In this document: in pieces, positions 37,227-46,950 of the stretch
Position numbering within the stretch: position 1 is the first letter of the stretch
Layout: every line of letters starts with the position of its first letter
Assembly: GCA_032622095.1 (NCBI GenBank)
Contig: CP136068.1
Coordinates: 54,708,025-54,772,024, forward strand
Reading direction: 5' to 3'
Length of the DNA stretch: 64,000 nt
Origin: Siphonodentalium dalli
Taxonomy: Eukaryota > Mollusca > Scaphopoda > Gadilida > Siphonodentaliidae
The notes under the pieces: model-generated
The model's database searches: none
What the model saw: only the letters and a program-made list of their open reading frames with translations
Told to the model about the DNA's origin: nothing
Translations under genes and position numbers: made by a program

Positions 37227-38883
37227 TATTATATTTTTTTAATACATTTATAACGCGCAAATTCCATATACATGTTCACATGCGCAACAAAGTTATAGTT
37301 TACACGATTCTGAAAAAAGTTGTCGAGAAATACAAATTATGATACCAGTAGCTGCATGTTATTCAGTTTCAAAAGCTAATTTAAAGAAATGAGTCTTTTA
37401 ATAACAGATGACGAAACTCCATTAAGTCCCAACAGCCTCGAATTTCACCAGGCAGAGAGTTCCACAATGATGGAGCGCAAACACTGAAAGCACGATCTCC
37501 GGAGTGACTGTAACTTCTGCGCTCTTCTAATAAGTTCATCCCATTCGAGCGCAGTTCCCTACCATCAGTTGTTTTCTCTATAACAAGTTCCTGCAGGTAT
37601 ACGGGGGCAAAATTGTATTTCGCCTTGAAAGTCAACACCAAGATTTTGAATTTAATTCGATATTTCACAGGCAGCCAATGCAGATCATTCAAGATAGGTG
37701 TAATATGATCGTGCTTGGATGTACGAGTAACAATTCTGGCCACTGTGTTTTGGATTCTCTGCAATTTGTACATGAGTGAATCGGCAATATCGAATAAACA
37801 TGCGTTCATAAAGTCCAGCTTAGAACTTACAAGGGCCTGAACTAATGTCCTAGTTGCTGAGATGGTAAGGTACTTACGAATCCTTCCAATATTTCTCAGG
37901 TGAAAGTTGCACGCCCGGCACACATTATTCACATGCGCGTCCATGTTCATGCTTGAATCAAAAACAGCACCCAAATCTCTTGACAACATCACTTGAAGCG
38001 ATAGTACTGGAATCAATTTTTAAAACCAATGGAGATTTCAGGAGATTGAGCTGCTGTCGAGTTCCAATCACAATCATTTCTGTCTTACCCTCATTCAATT
38101 TGAGTTTGTTGGAAAACATCCATTTTCGAATGTCAGCGATGGATGACTCCAAAATATTAGTTGTATCATCCACGCTGGCTGTATCAGATGACGAGAAAGT
38201 TGCATAAATCTGGCAATCATCTGCATAGAGGTGAAACATAAGTCCATGTCTCTGTAGTATGTCGCCAAGCGGAAGAACATAGCAAAGGAACAACACCGGT
38301 TCGAGAACATATCCCTGTGGGACTCAACACAGTCAAGGTGAACTTTCTCTGACTCTACCTCCCCGATTTTAACAGATTGTGTCCTACTACTGAGGTAAGA
38401 CTGCAACCACCGTAACGCAGGTCCTGATAGTCCTATTAGTGTTTCAAGGCGATGTAAAATAATTTTGTGATTGACTGTGTCAAATGCCGCAGACAAATCC
38501 TGTAGAGTTAGCATCACACATTGTTTAAGAGTCCATGGCACATAGCTAGGATATCGTTCTGGACCCGTGTAATTGCCGTTTCAGCACTGCTAAACGAGGT
38601 GTCTGCTGATTGGTATATTTCTCGCAAACAGTTATTGTCTAGATGGGCATTTAGACACCTGACAACAATACGCTCAAGCAGTTTCGACAGGTAAGACAGG
38701 TTAGAAACCGGTCAATAGTTTTTCAACAAATCCTGGTCGAGTGATGGTTTCTTTAGAATTGGCGTCACTATAGTGTGTTTCAGACTGTCGGGAAAGACAC
38801 CCTCCGACATAGACGCGTTTATTATTTCTGTGAGCATCGGGGCTATGGTGTCAATACAATCCTTAAGAAGACTGGACGGTACT
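37227..38883 (-). mobile_element. L2/CR1-group LINE, 5'-truncated, inserted in another LINE
   Basis: On the minus strand the reverse transcriptase runs from LLKDCIDTIAPMLTEIINAS near 38880 through KKPSLDQDLLKNY, PVSNLSYLSKLLERIV, DLSAAFDTVNHKIILHRL, FHLYADDCQIYATF (the YADD catalytic motif) and LGAVFDSSMNMDAHVN to the C-terminal LHWLPVKYRIKFKILVLTFK and SFL at 37381. About 150 bases of AT-rich 3' tail follow. Breaks include a stop within the KNY-PVSN block and a frameshift where G-V-P-Q-G should be, so it is inactive. The first half of the protein (endonuclease) is absent, consistent with 5' truncation. Both edges carry tggat (37222-37226 and 38883-38887), a possible target-site duplication. 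Confidence 0.85.
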
Positions 38884-39760
38884 GGATCTTGTGAACACGA
38901 TTTAGGAGGTATAGTTCCTCAGAGCAGTGTATTGGGTCTTTTAAGCTATTCTGTTCATAATATTTATGAATTATTTACCAGATAGTGTTAAACGGATAAT
39001 CCATATATTTGCTGATGACACTAAACTTGTAGGCAACCCTAATACAAGTTGTATAACATCCAAAAGAGAATTGATGATGTGTGCCAATGGTCAACAAATT
39101 GGCAACTTAAATTCCGTTTTCTGTACTTTGGAATCAACAACCCTCGCAACCAATACAGCATGACAGATTCGACAGAAAGACTACCAATTCTAGTGAGAGT
39201 ATGAAAAAGATCTGGGAGTGACTATTGATATGCAACTAAAGTTTGATTGCCATATTAACAGTGTGTGTAGTCATGCATATAGAACTCTGGGTATAATCAA
39301 GTGAACTTTCGTCAGTTTTGAACCAGACACATTTAGCCACTTGTACAGGTCCAAGGCAAGACCAATACTGGAATATTGTAATACGGCTTGTAACCCTCGT
39401 CACAACAACAAAAGCATAACCATTGAACACGTGCAGATGCGAGCAACAAAACTGGTGCCGAAATTTTGAAAATTATAGAGACCGAATGAAAAACCTCTGT
39501 TTGATATCCTTAATATATCGCCGATTCAGAGGTGATATGCTAGAGACATAGAAATACCAGAATGAATTATACAATGTGGACGAGAGTAAACTGTTCAGGC
39601 GGGCAGAGAACACCAGAACAAGTGGCAATGTTCTTCTTCTGCAACAGAGTTGCTTCCAGCTGGAATCCCCTGCCTGACTATATTGTGCAATCGAAAATGC
39701 TAGCAGAATTCTAAACTCTATTGAACAATCACTTCCGCTGAATGCAGTATGAATGTGATA
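38884..39760 (+). pseudogene. CR1-like LINE reverse transcriptase, 3' fragment
   Basis: It picks up exactly where the fragment ending at 37226 leaves off: LGGIVPQSSVLG, then FADDTKLVGNPNT (catalytic ADD), LGVTIDMQLKFDCHI-type and GIIK-type motifs, YRSKARPILEYCNTA, and IEHVQMRATKLVPKF. It has many stops and frameshifts, so it is older than the LINE inserted into it. Confidence 0.8.
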
Positions 39761-40341
39761 CGGAAGGGATGGATTGCCATGCAGTAAAATATCTTAGATA
39801 TAATCCGGAACTATTAAAGAGTCATACGACTCGTTCTGTGTATTTTGATGTTATGATTAAATTATCTTATTGATTAAATTGTGCTGTTTCTTCGTAACAT
39901 ATATGTAATATCCATCACTTATCACTTATATTTCATATATCTGCTTATTATTTAGCATCTCATCCGCTATTTTTTGTGCATGTTATTTCTATATGACTTA
40001 TTGTAATTAGATAAATTCTAAAAAATCAATCATAAAGCCAAATCTGTAAAATGACAAACATCGCTGTTGTTGGAATATCGATATTTCTGTTATTTCATTG
40101 ATTATCATTTGCCAGTTCTGTTCTTTTGAATATTCTTCTGTTTGTGGTAGTTTGGGTATATTTGTGATCACGATGTTGTATTCCTTATATTCTAAAATTA
40201 CATGTGTTTTCAGTTTTCCTTCTACAATTTTTTCTAGAATATAAGTCAGTTTTTCATGTATTTCTGTTCGCTGTTCAAATAAAGTTTTTTTCTCTCTTTT
40301 AATTCTTTGATTAGTTTTTCTGATTTTATTTTTGTTCACAG

Positions 40342-40460
40342 TGATCTTCATGATGGCTTGGATGATAACTTCTGTCGTAACCCTGGCCACGGGAGTCGAC
40401 CCTGGTGTTATATAGCATATGATGGGTGCATTAGGAACTACTGCGATGTCTGCCAGCTCC
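40342..40460 (+). CDS. Mosaic extracellular protein, exon 6 (kringle, C-terminal half)
   Basis: The acceptor is ttttgttcacag; one base completes the Asp codon opened by exon 5. It encodes DNFCRNPGHGSRPWCYI, the most diagnostic kringle block (C-R-N-P then R-P-W-C-Y), and ends IRNYCDVCQL with the last two kringle cysteines. The donor gtgagt is near-perfect, phase 1. An additional Cys (YDGCIRN) matches the extra one in VHCRHY of exon 5, suggesting a fourth disulfide. With exon 5 the domain is about 80 residues, normal for a kringle. The next exon begins with the two bases required. Confidence 0.95.
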
Positions 40461-43400
40461 GTGAGTTATATTGTGACCACTAACATTGATATAAACGATC
40501 AAAACTTTGTGGGAATATGCAAACATCTCAGAATCTGTTTTCACTTTTCTAAATTCATGCATATATGTCACCACTGGAGATGCACAATATCCATGGCTGA
40601 CATTCCAATGCTATACTGACCAAAACAACTGCATGCATTCTTCAATAGCATAGCAGTATGCAGCCAGTCAAATATGAGAAAATTAGGCTTTTTATTTTGT
40701 ATTACTTTGTTAATGGATTTTTTTGGGTCAAGGTAGGGGAAGTGGGAGGGGAAAAAAAGGAATTAAATATATGAATCGGGATTTTAAACCCCAGCATGGT
40801 GCCATCAAGGATTCTGAATACTGATATGAAGGTTTTAATTTTTATTAACATTTTTATAATGGAAACATGTTGAGACTGGTTTTTGCTCTGCCAAGCGTCC
40901 CTTTCAGTGCTACAATCAGGGTAACTGAATGCACTCGATTGGATCGTAAGGCTGTGGAGGTAGTTTACAACTCGGGGCTCTCCGGACCTTTTCTTATCGA
41001 TTGTTTCGATGCCAGAAAACATCTTAGGGATTTCTGCAATCCTACTATGCTGGTTTCGTGTCTGCTTCCCACATATTTACGCCAATCTGGCCTGGAACAT
41101 TATGCAATGGTATGGTTCATTACTTTGTTTCGTGTCAACCTCCGCGTTTCTTTTTCTTCCGGATGGGCCTTGTAACTTTTTTGGATGGATATTTCACTTC
41201 AGACAATGTTAACTCTATTTCTTAGTTTAATTACTCCGCTCTAGGTTGATATTCAGTATACCTATCATGAATATTTGGTAATTCCGTGGTTCTACCTTAG
41301 TTTCTAACTCCTATAACTCGCAATAAACTCAGATTTTCAGGGTATTTTCCAACCAGTTCGCCACATTTGGGTCACATTTCATGCCGACATTATGTCACCA
41401 ACCTCACAACCATGGCGATGCGGCTATTAATATCTGGGTTTTCTTCGCCAGAAGTGAGGACTTGGTATATTGTTTCCAATTGTGCTTCCCAGTTTACATC
41501 CAGATTGACTGTGCAGGTAGAAATCAATTTCCTTCCTCTGGTGTCGAAACGTTGGGATATCTTGGTTCGTACAGTCACATACCATGGATGATGGCTCAGA
41601 GTGGTCTATGCTTTCTGCATATGACCAGCTTGCTCCCTGGAGGAGGTGGCACATACGTGTACATGCCTCATATGGACGTTGGGTTTTTCAAATTTGATGG
41701 TTTGCCTGACTTCAGGACAAAAGGGGGGGGCAAGATTCAGCCCATTGCGCTCATTCATCCACTTTCTCCACTTTACCGTGTATCATCAATCAAATCTGCG
41801 AATTAGTACCTTTTGGATCCATTTGTTGCTACCCAGCAGGTTCAAAAGAATTGCTCTTAAGCGAAATACAACAGTATCTCATTCCACGCTGCATCCTCCT
41901 ATGAGTTGACTCTACCATGTAGTTCAGTGTGTATAACGTATCTTTGCCGAGAATATAACAATATAACATTTTCAAATAGAAAATACATATTCCCTAATAA
42001 GATACTTACTCACATGTCCCTAATAATCAAAAATTTACGGGTTCTCATAGAGCCCTCCTTTGTGAATAAAAGTGAATATACCATGTAGTTCAGTGTGTAA
42101 ATATCTTATTAGAATATGTATTTTATATCTGAAAATGTTATTTTTATTGGCAGATTTCAATGCAGATATCTGCTGTATAATAATCACCTCATCTTCTAGC
42201 ATTATTAGCACGATTATATATAACTATATATGTCAAGGTCATATTCTTTTATACAGCCAGGCTTCAGATGAATGCTAGGATTCCCACGTTTATATCAGGA
42301 GAGGCAGTTCCTCTCACCAGATTATAATACTGATTGGATGTAAAATTATATGTAGCCAAGCTGTTTATATAGTGTTCCAAATATATTACAGACTTAATTA
42401 TCTATTTCCTAAGCATCCAATATTGCACATATAAAATGGAAGCCTCTAGATCGCCTATGCATTGCCCATGTCCACTCGCATGGGCAAATATGGGTTTTTT
42501 TATTTGGAAGTGTCTTCAACACCTTTCAACCTGGCAGCTCGCTAAAGCGGGCATGATGCAATTTATGTTCATTCCAGCAGCCCACTTTAGCAGGCAGAGC
42601 ACAATTTTGAGGAATTATACAATATTTCCAGGGATATACAAATGATTTTATTGGTTAGCGACTTGTATATCCTTTGGGTGATATTCAGTATCAATACTAA
42701 TTGATAGACAACATATGTATGTCACAATTACTATTTTTGGGGTTTCCTAAAAATTGTTGATACAATATATACTGCTGACTGGTATTGTGTGTTGAGTCAC
42801 ATTTTGATTTGGTCTATTATTGTTTATCACAAACGCATACCAATAAATTTTTTATTACGTTTAAGAATTAAAGAAGATAATGTTAACCTTTCTAATAATG
42901 TTTTATTTGTGCTATCCGTCTAATGTCTCCTATTTTCAATGCAATGTTACGTTTTAGTTGTTACTCGTAACTCTTCAGCATTGCATGATCAATAAAGAGC
43001 TTTTGTCATCAGCTCAGAAGATATGTGGGGGAAACTTGGTGCACATGGGTAATGTCACGGGATAGGTGCTGTTGACCTCAAATGACTGAAAGGGGCACTA
43101 ATAAATAGTAATAAAGAGCGCTTATTATCAGCTTAAAAGATAGATGGTAACTTTATCTGGAGAGTGTCCTGCAATATGTGCTGTTTATCTCAGGTGACTA
43201 ATAATTATCTTAAATTACTTGAAGGGGCACTGATAATTTACTAATTCTTCACGCGATTTTCCTGCATGTCATATTTGTCACACGTCATTTTTGACAGGCA
43301 ACCCCCTAGTACAATATAATGCCTTAGTTTTAATTATATTATTCTATACTTAAATTAAACTGCTTAAAGTTACTAATTTTATGGACCCCTTAAAAAAAAT

Positions 43401-43609
43401 CAATAAAACTGATCATCAGTCGCCAATTTTACACTATCCTACACATTATTTACACCACAGTTGGAGTTTTATGTGCTGCCAAGCTTAAGGCTGGCCAAGG
43501 GGTTTATATTCAGAATGAAGTTTAAAAATAAGAAGATGAATTTCAACCCACTTTTACTGGAAACATCACTATTTTTTTAGGCCTTTAATATGGTATTCAT
43601 ATTTTTCAG
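40461..43609. other. Intron 6
   Basis: Several open segments at 40860-41900 and 42436-42645 have no domain features and no supported splice pattern. They may be worn repeats; I do not call a gene. A foldback lies at 41968-42139. Confidence 0.6.
41968..42139. repeat. Foldback, about 42-bp arms
   Basis: The arm cattttcaaatagaaaatac with atattccctaataagatac pairs with gtaaatatcttattagaata and tgtattttatatctgaaaatg on the right with few mismatches. Outside each arm the same phrase accatgtagttcagtgtgta occurs in direct orientation (41918 and 42080). Confidence 0.75.
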
Positions 43610-43738
43610 AAACACCTTCTGACTTTGATGCCACATGTGCTGAAGAACTGCTTGCTGACCCACTCTTCTGCAAATCAACACGTGCTTTCAGATTCTGTCA
43701 AGTAATGTGCAATTTAACAGCACCTAACATAACTTTAG
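43610..43738 (+). CDS. Mosaic extracellular protein, exon 7 (ShK-like Cys module 1)
   Basis: The acceptor tatttttcag is strong; phase 1 in and out, donor gtaaat. It encodes TPSDFDATCAEELLADPLFC, then a basic-aromatic stretch and FRFCQVMCNLTAPNITL. The four cysteines in the pattern C-x10-C-x9-C-x3-C, with D-x-D before the first, match the core of the ShKT fold; the outermost cysteine pair is missing. ShKT modules are small disulfide domains found in many secreted animal proteins, often near peptidase or lectin domains. Being in such a mosaic does not imply toxicity. NLT and NIT are potential glycosylation sites. A fuller six-cysteine copy is in exon 11. Confidence 0.78.
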
Positions 43739-44847
43739 GTAAATGTCCCTAAAAGTCAGACACATGAGTGCTGTCATGATGTATGGCAGTTATGTGTTCT
43801 GGATGTTTATCTTTATGTGGAAAAGTGTTCTCTGTTGAAATTACAATGAGTATTAAGTCATTTAATAAGTGAATATTAGTCGACTGATAGGAAGTTTAAT
43901 ATTAGTCAACTGATAGGAAGTTTAATATTAGTCGACTGATAGGAAGTTTCTTATTCCTGTCCTTCATTTAGCCCTTTCTTTTCTAAATGTATTCTCCCAC
44001 TCAGTTATAATAGTATACATTGGAATGGTCTATTATTCATTTGGAGCCTCTCAATTGGAGGGATATTCAGGTAATAAAAGTAGACGACAGACAGAAAACA
44101 GATAGCACAAGAGCATTCATATTCATTGCTGGGAATGTTCAGATTAAAAGGTCAACAAACGACCTATGGTCTTATGTGTCTACTCGACTGCTTTGGTGAC
44201 CAAATAGTCGTTAACAAGTTGTTCATTGAGTATGTGGAGAATGTTTCGATAATAATATTAAATATCCCAAATGCCATTTGCTGAGCGTAATTGAGCAACA
44301 AAATTCCCATCCAAATGAATAATAGTATCAATATACCTGTGTATTGTATGAATAATAGTATCAATATACCTGTGTTATTGTATGAATAATAGTATCAATA
44401 TACCTGTGTATTGTATGAATAATAGTATCAATATACCTCTGTATTGTATGAATAATAGTATCAATATACCTGTGTATTGTATGAATAATAGTATCAATGT
44501 GTATTGTATGAATAATAGTATCAATATACCTGTGTATTGTATGAATAATAGTATCAATATACCTGTGTATTGTATGAATAATAGTATCAATTAATATACC
44601 TGTGTATTGTATGAATAATAGTATCAATATACCTGTGTATTGTATGAATAATAGTATCAATATACCTATGTATTGTATGAGTGGTGTTGATTTGATGTAT
44701 TTCTCATTTGCCTCAGTATAAAAAAGTTGGATTTGAACATTTTTATCTAATTTGTTGTGAAATCTAAATGACGATCTAATGTTTGTTTTAATGTTGAGGA
44801 AATCACTTGTATTTTCTACTCAATGTTGGAATCTATATATATTTCAG
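43739..44847. other. Intron 7, with two short tandem arrays
   Basis: 43860-43950 holds three tandem units of about 28 bp (tcgactgataggaagttt). 44312-44681 holds a 33-bp minisatellite, annotated separately. The rest is AT-rich with nothing recognised. Confidence 0.75.
44312..44681. repeat. 33-bp minisatellite, about 11 units
   Basis: Units of gtatgaataatagtatcaat followed by atacctgtgtatt; one unit lacks atacct and one carries an extra t. Because the period is a multiple of three, open frames appear on both strands; these are not genes. Confidence 0.95.
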
Positions 44848-45036
44848 TGCTCGACATATCCTGTCAACCTTTGACAATACCAGCAGACAGTCAGCTTGTA
44901 TCTGGTACAACACTAGCGACCTCATATGCAGTCGGAGATCAAGTTACATACGAGTGTATAAACGATGCATCTATAGTTCAGGTAGCTGTGTGTATGACCG
45001 ACGGGACCTGGTCTACACAGAGATATACTTGCGGAG
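44848..45036 (+). CDS. Mosaic extracellular protein, exon 8 (sushi/CCP domain 1)
   Basis: The acceptor tatatatttcag and donor gtgcgt bound a phase 1-1 exon, the normal arrangement for a shuffled CCP module. It encodes ISCQPLTIPADSQLVSG, then SYAVGDQVTYECINDAS, then AVCMTDGTWS and RYTCGG: four cysteines in CCP spacing, the G-x-x-V-x-Y-x-C strand and the conserved Trp before the last cysteine. CCP (sushi) domains are about 60-residue extracellular binding modules of complement regulators and adhesion proteins; this exon is a complete one. Confidence 0.94.
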
Positions 45037-45991
45037 GTGCGTTCACTCAATTCAATTCAACACTTTAGTCTATTCATGGTTCAAGACGCTGAAAATATTT
45101 TTATATACAATGACTTCATACAAATGTCTAGCCAATTTAATGTCATCACTCACCTACAAGAGTATCACCAGATCTCTCTAAAACCCTTACACTCGTTAAT
45201 AATTATCCCTTTCATGATGGGAGCTGTGCTGGTGCAGCATTAAAGATCCTATGCCATTGCATTTGTTTTATATGTGCAAGTCTCCCATAGGGAGCCTCGC
45301 ATATATAAGAGAATGCACTGGCTTACAAGGTCATGGTAAATATTGTTAGGCCAATGTATTGTCTTCTATATCTGAGGGGAGACTCGCATATATACAAAAA
45401 ATGCATTGGCACAGGGTAATTCACAAAATTTCAGGAAGCTCCAGTAATGGAAGGGTTAATGGTTGCTCGTCCGTGTATGTCTAGATAACAATTTTCCAGA
45501 CACACACACACATGCTTACTTTTCGAAACATTGATGATTAGCTTCTATTATGGTTTGTTTTCTTAATCAATTGATAATAATGTTCCGATTTATGGCTTCA
45601 AAATGAACGGTTATTGCTATAAATTTTATGAGGAGATTGTTTTTTCAGGTTGCTCTTCTGGTTGGACCAATATGAATGGTTATTGCTATAAATTTTATGA
45701 GGAGATTGTTTTTTCAGGTTGCTCTTCTGGTTGGACCAATATGAATGGTTATTGCTATAAATTTTATGAGGAGATTGTTTTTTTCAGGTTGCTCTTCTGG
45801 TTGGACCAATATGAATGGTTATTGCTATAAATTTTATGTGGAGATTGTTTTTTCAGGTTGCTCTTCTGGTTGGACCAATATGAATGGTTATTGCTATAAA
45901 TTTTATGTGGAGATTGTTTTTTCAGGTTGCTCTTTTGGTTGGACCAATATGAACGGTTATTGCTATAAGTTTTATGAGATTGTTTTTTCAG
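45037..45991. other. Intron 8, with foldback MITE and repeated splice acceptors
   Basis: It contains the second TTAA-type foldback MITE (45208-45455) and the tandem acceptor array (45603-45991). The intron end is ambiguous because six equivalent acceptors exist; 45992 is used here because it gives an exon with a single complete lectin N-terminus. Confidence 0.8.
45208..45455. mobile_element. Foldback MITE, copy 2 (inverse orientation to copy 1)
   Basis: The left end is ccctttcatgatgggagct; the right end is its near inverse complement agctccagtaatggaaggg followed by TTAA (45456-45459). The arms share tatatgtgcaagtctccc / gggagactcgcatatata, as in the copy at 16025-16243. TTAA flank and CCC ends point to piggyBac-type mobilisation. 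Confidence 0.8.
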
Positions 45992-46000
45992 GTTGCTCTT
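45603..46000 (+). repeat. Tandem array of a splice acceptor plus the start of the lectin exon, 69-bp unit
   Basis: Each unit contains ttttttcag followed by gttgctcttctggttgg and aatatgaa.ggttattgctat, i.e. the last bases of intron 8 and the first 57 or so bases of exon 9. The acceptor AG is followed by exon-like sequence at 45649, 45718, 45788, 45857, 45926 and 45992 (steps 69, 69, 70, 69, 66). Translated through, it reads as a 23-residue repeat (SGCSSGWTNMNGYCYKFYEE then IVF). The 70-base step breaks the frame between the second and third units, so only the acceptors at 45857 and 45926 would add whole codons (45 or 22 residues) in frame with exon 9. Confidence 0.93.
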
Positions 46001-46148
46001 CTGGTTGGACCAATATGAACGGTTATTGTTATAAATATTATGAGGAGTTTGTGCTGTATCCGGACGCTGTGGTGAGATGTGCTGAAAGTGGAGCCACTGT
46101 GTCGACCGCAAAAGATCAGGCTGAGATGGACCTCCTTGATATTCTTAG
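45992..46148 (+). CDS. Mosaic extracellular protein, exon 9 (C-type lectin domain, N-terminal half)
   Basis: With the last of six acceptors the exon is phase 1 in, phase 2 out, donor gtaata. It encodes GCSSGWTNMNGYCYKYYEEF, then PDAVVRCAESGATVSTAKDQ and AEMDLLDIL, the first half of a long-form C-type lectin domain: first disulfide pair (GCSSGW / GYCYK), the A-x-x-x-C in the first helix, and the G-A-x-x-x-x-x-x-x-x-E loop into helix 2. The second half is in exon 10, 5.4 kb away. C-type lectin domains bind sugars, often with calcium, or proteins. The exon ends of this domain have been copied several times in the flanking introns on both sides. Confidence 0.93.
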
Positions 46149-46167
46149 GTAATAAAGAGTGTATACT

Positions 46168-46482
46168 CAGGGGGCGAGCGGGGGCAGGACTTGCCCTTTT
46201 TCTGGAGACAGAAAATGCTTTGTGTGTGTTTAATCTCGTGTTTTTATAGCAAAATGTGACTTTTTTGGTCCAAATACCACCAATTTCACAAGGAATATTA
46301 ATTTTTTGTCAATTTTATCACAAAACGGCCATAAAAACTGACAAATACCATTAAAATAGTGATTTTTGCCACAATGAATTTATGGTTATTTTCCCGAGTT
46401 TGCGGAGAAAATCCCTTTTTTGCGGAAAAGTGCCCTTTTTGTAGGCTCTGCCCCCTGCCCTTGGATGCTTCCGGCGCCCCTG
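46168..46482. mobile_element. hAT-like MITE with CAGGGG ends
   Basis: The ends are CAGGGGGCGAGC and GGCGCCCCTG, inverse complements allowing mismatches. The flanking 8-mers tgtatact (46160-46167) and tgtgaact (46483-46490) agree at six of eight positions, consistent with an old 8-bp hAT target duplication. The 315-bp interior is non-coding. It has landed inside one of the exon-end microrepeats. Confidence 0.65.
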
Positions 46483-46490
46483 TGTGAACT

Positions 46491-46640
46491 TCAGGCACCT
46501 CCCTGATTGAGGTTCTTAGGTAATAAAGAGTGTGTACTTCAGGCACCTCCCTCCTTGATATTCTTAGGTAATAAAGAGTGTGTTTTTCAGGCACCTCCCT
46601 CCTTGATATTCTTAGGTAATAAAGAGTGTGTACTTCAGGC
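46491..46640 (+). repeat. Tandem microrepeat of the exon-9 3' end with donor and an acceptor-like AG
   Basis: A 48-49-bp unit, about three copies: ttcag, then gcacctccctccttgatatt and cttag, then gtaataaagagtgtgta. The part cctccttgatattcttag|gtaataaagagtgt is identical to the exon 9 / intron 9 border at 46131-46162. Donor-like sites occur at about 46519, 46567 and 46615. Each unit thus has an AG, about 25 exon-like bases, and a GT donor, which formally looks like a microexon. Confidence 0.9.
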
Positions 46641-46950
46641 AGCTCTCTGGCAAACTGTAGGTTGTACATGTACTTAATGTCCAAAATTAGCACCAAATTG
46701 GTCAACATTTACTAGTTGGCAGTATCATAGTTTTGAAGCGATACTGCAATTGCTATAACATGTGTATAACATCCCTATACAACATTGATATAGGGACAGT
46801 CAAGTTTTACGGGTCTCATTAAAGCATTCTGGATGGATTTCGAAGTGGGAAAATTTCATTCCTCCATTTTGTGATAATAAAATAAAAATAAAATAAACAT
46901 AAATCTTCACATGTAACCATTATGATACAAATAAAAGTAACCTAACTTCT

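Larger units (their letters stand above)
35207..40341. other. Intron 5
   Basis: The intron splits the kringle. It holds a diverged foldback (35728-35850), a decayed plus-strand LINE in two parts (about 36955-37226 and 38884-39760) and a 5'-truncated minus-strand LINE inserted in it. About 900 bases on the left and 580 on the right have nothing recognised. Confidence 0.75.

Noticed and set aside
40860-41910. Open segments of about 100-140 codons in intron 6
   Set aside because: No domain pattern, both strands are open, and phases or splice sites do not link them to exons 6 and 7.
44361-44660. Ile/His/Thr-rich repetitive open frames
   Set aside because: By-products of the 33-bp minisatellite.
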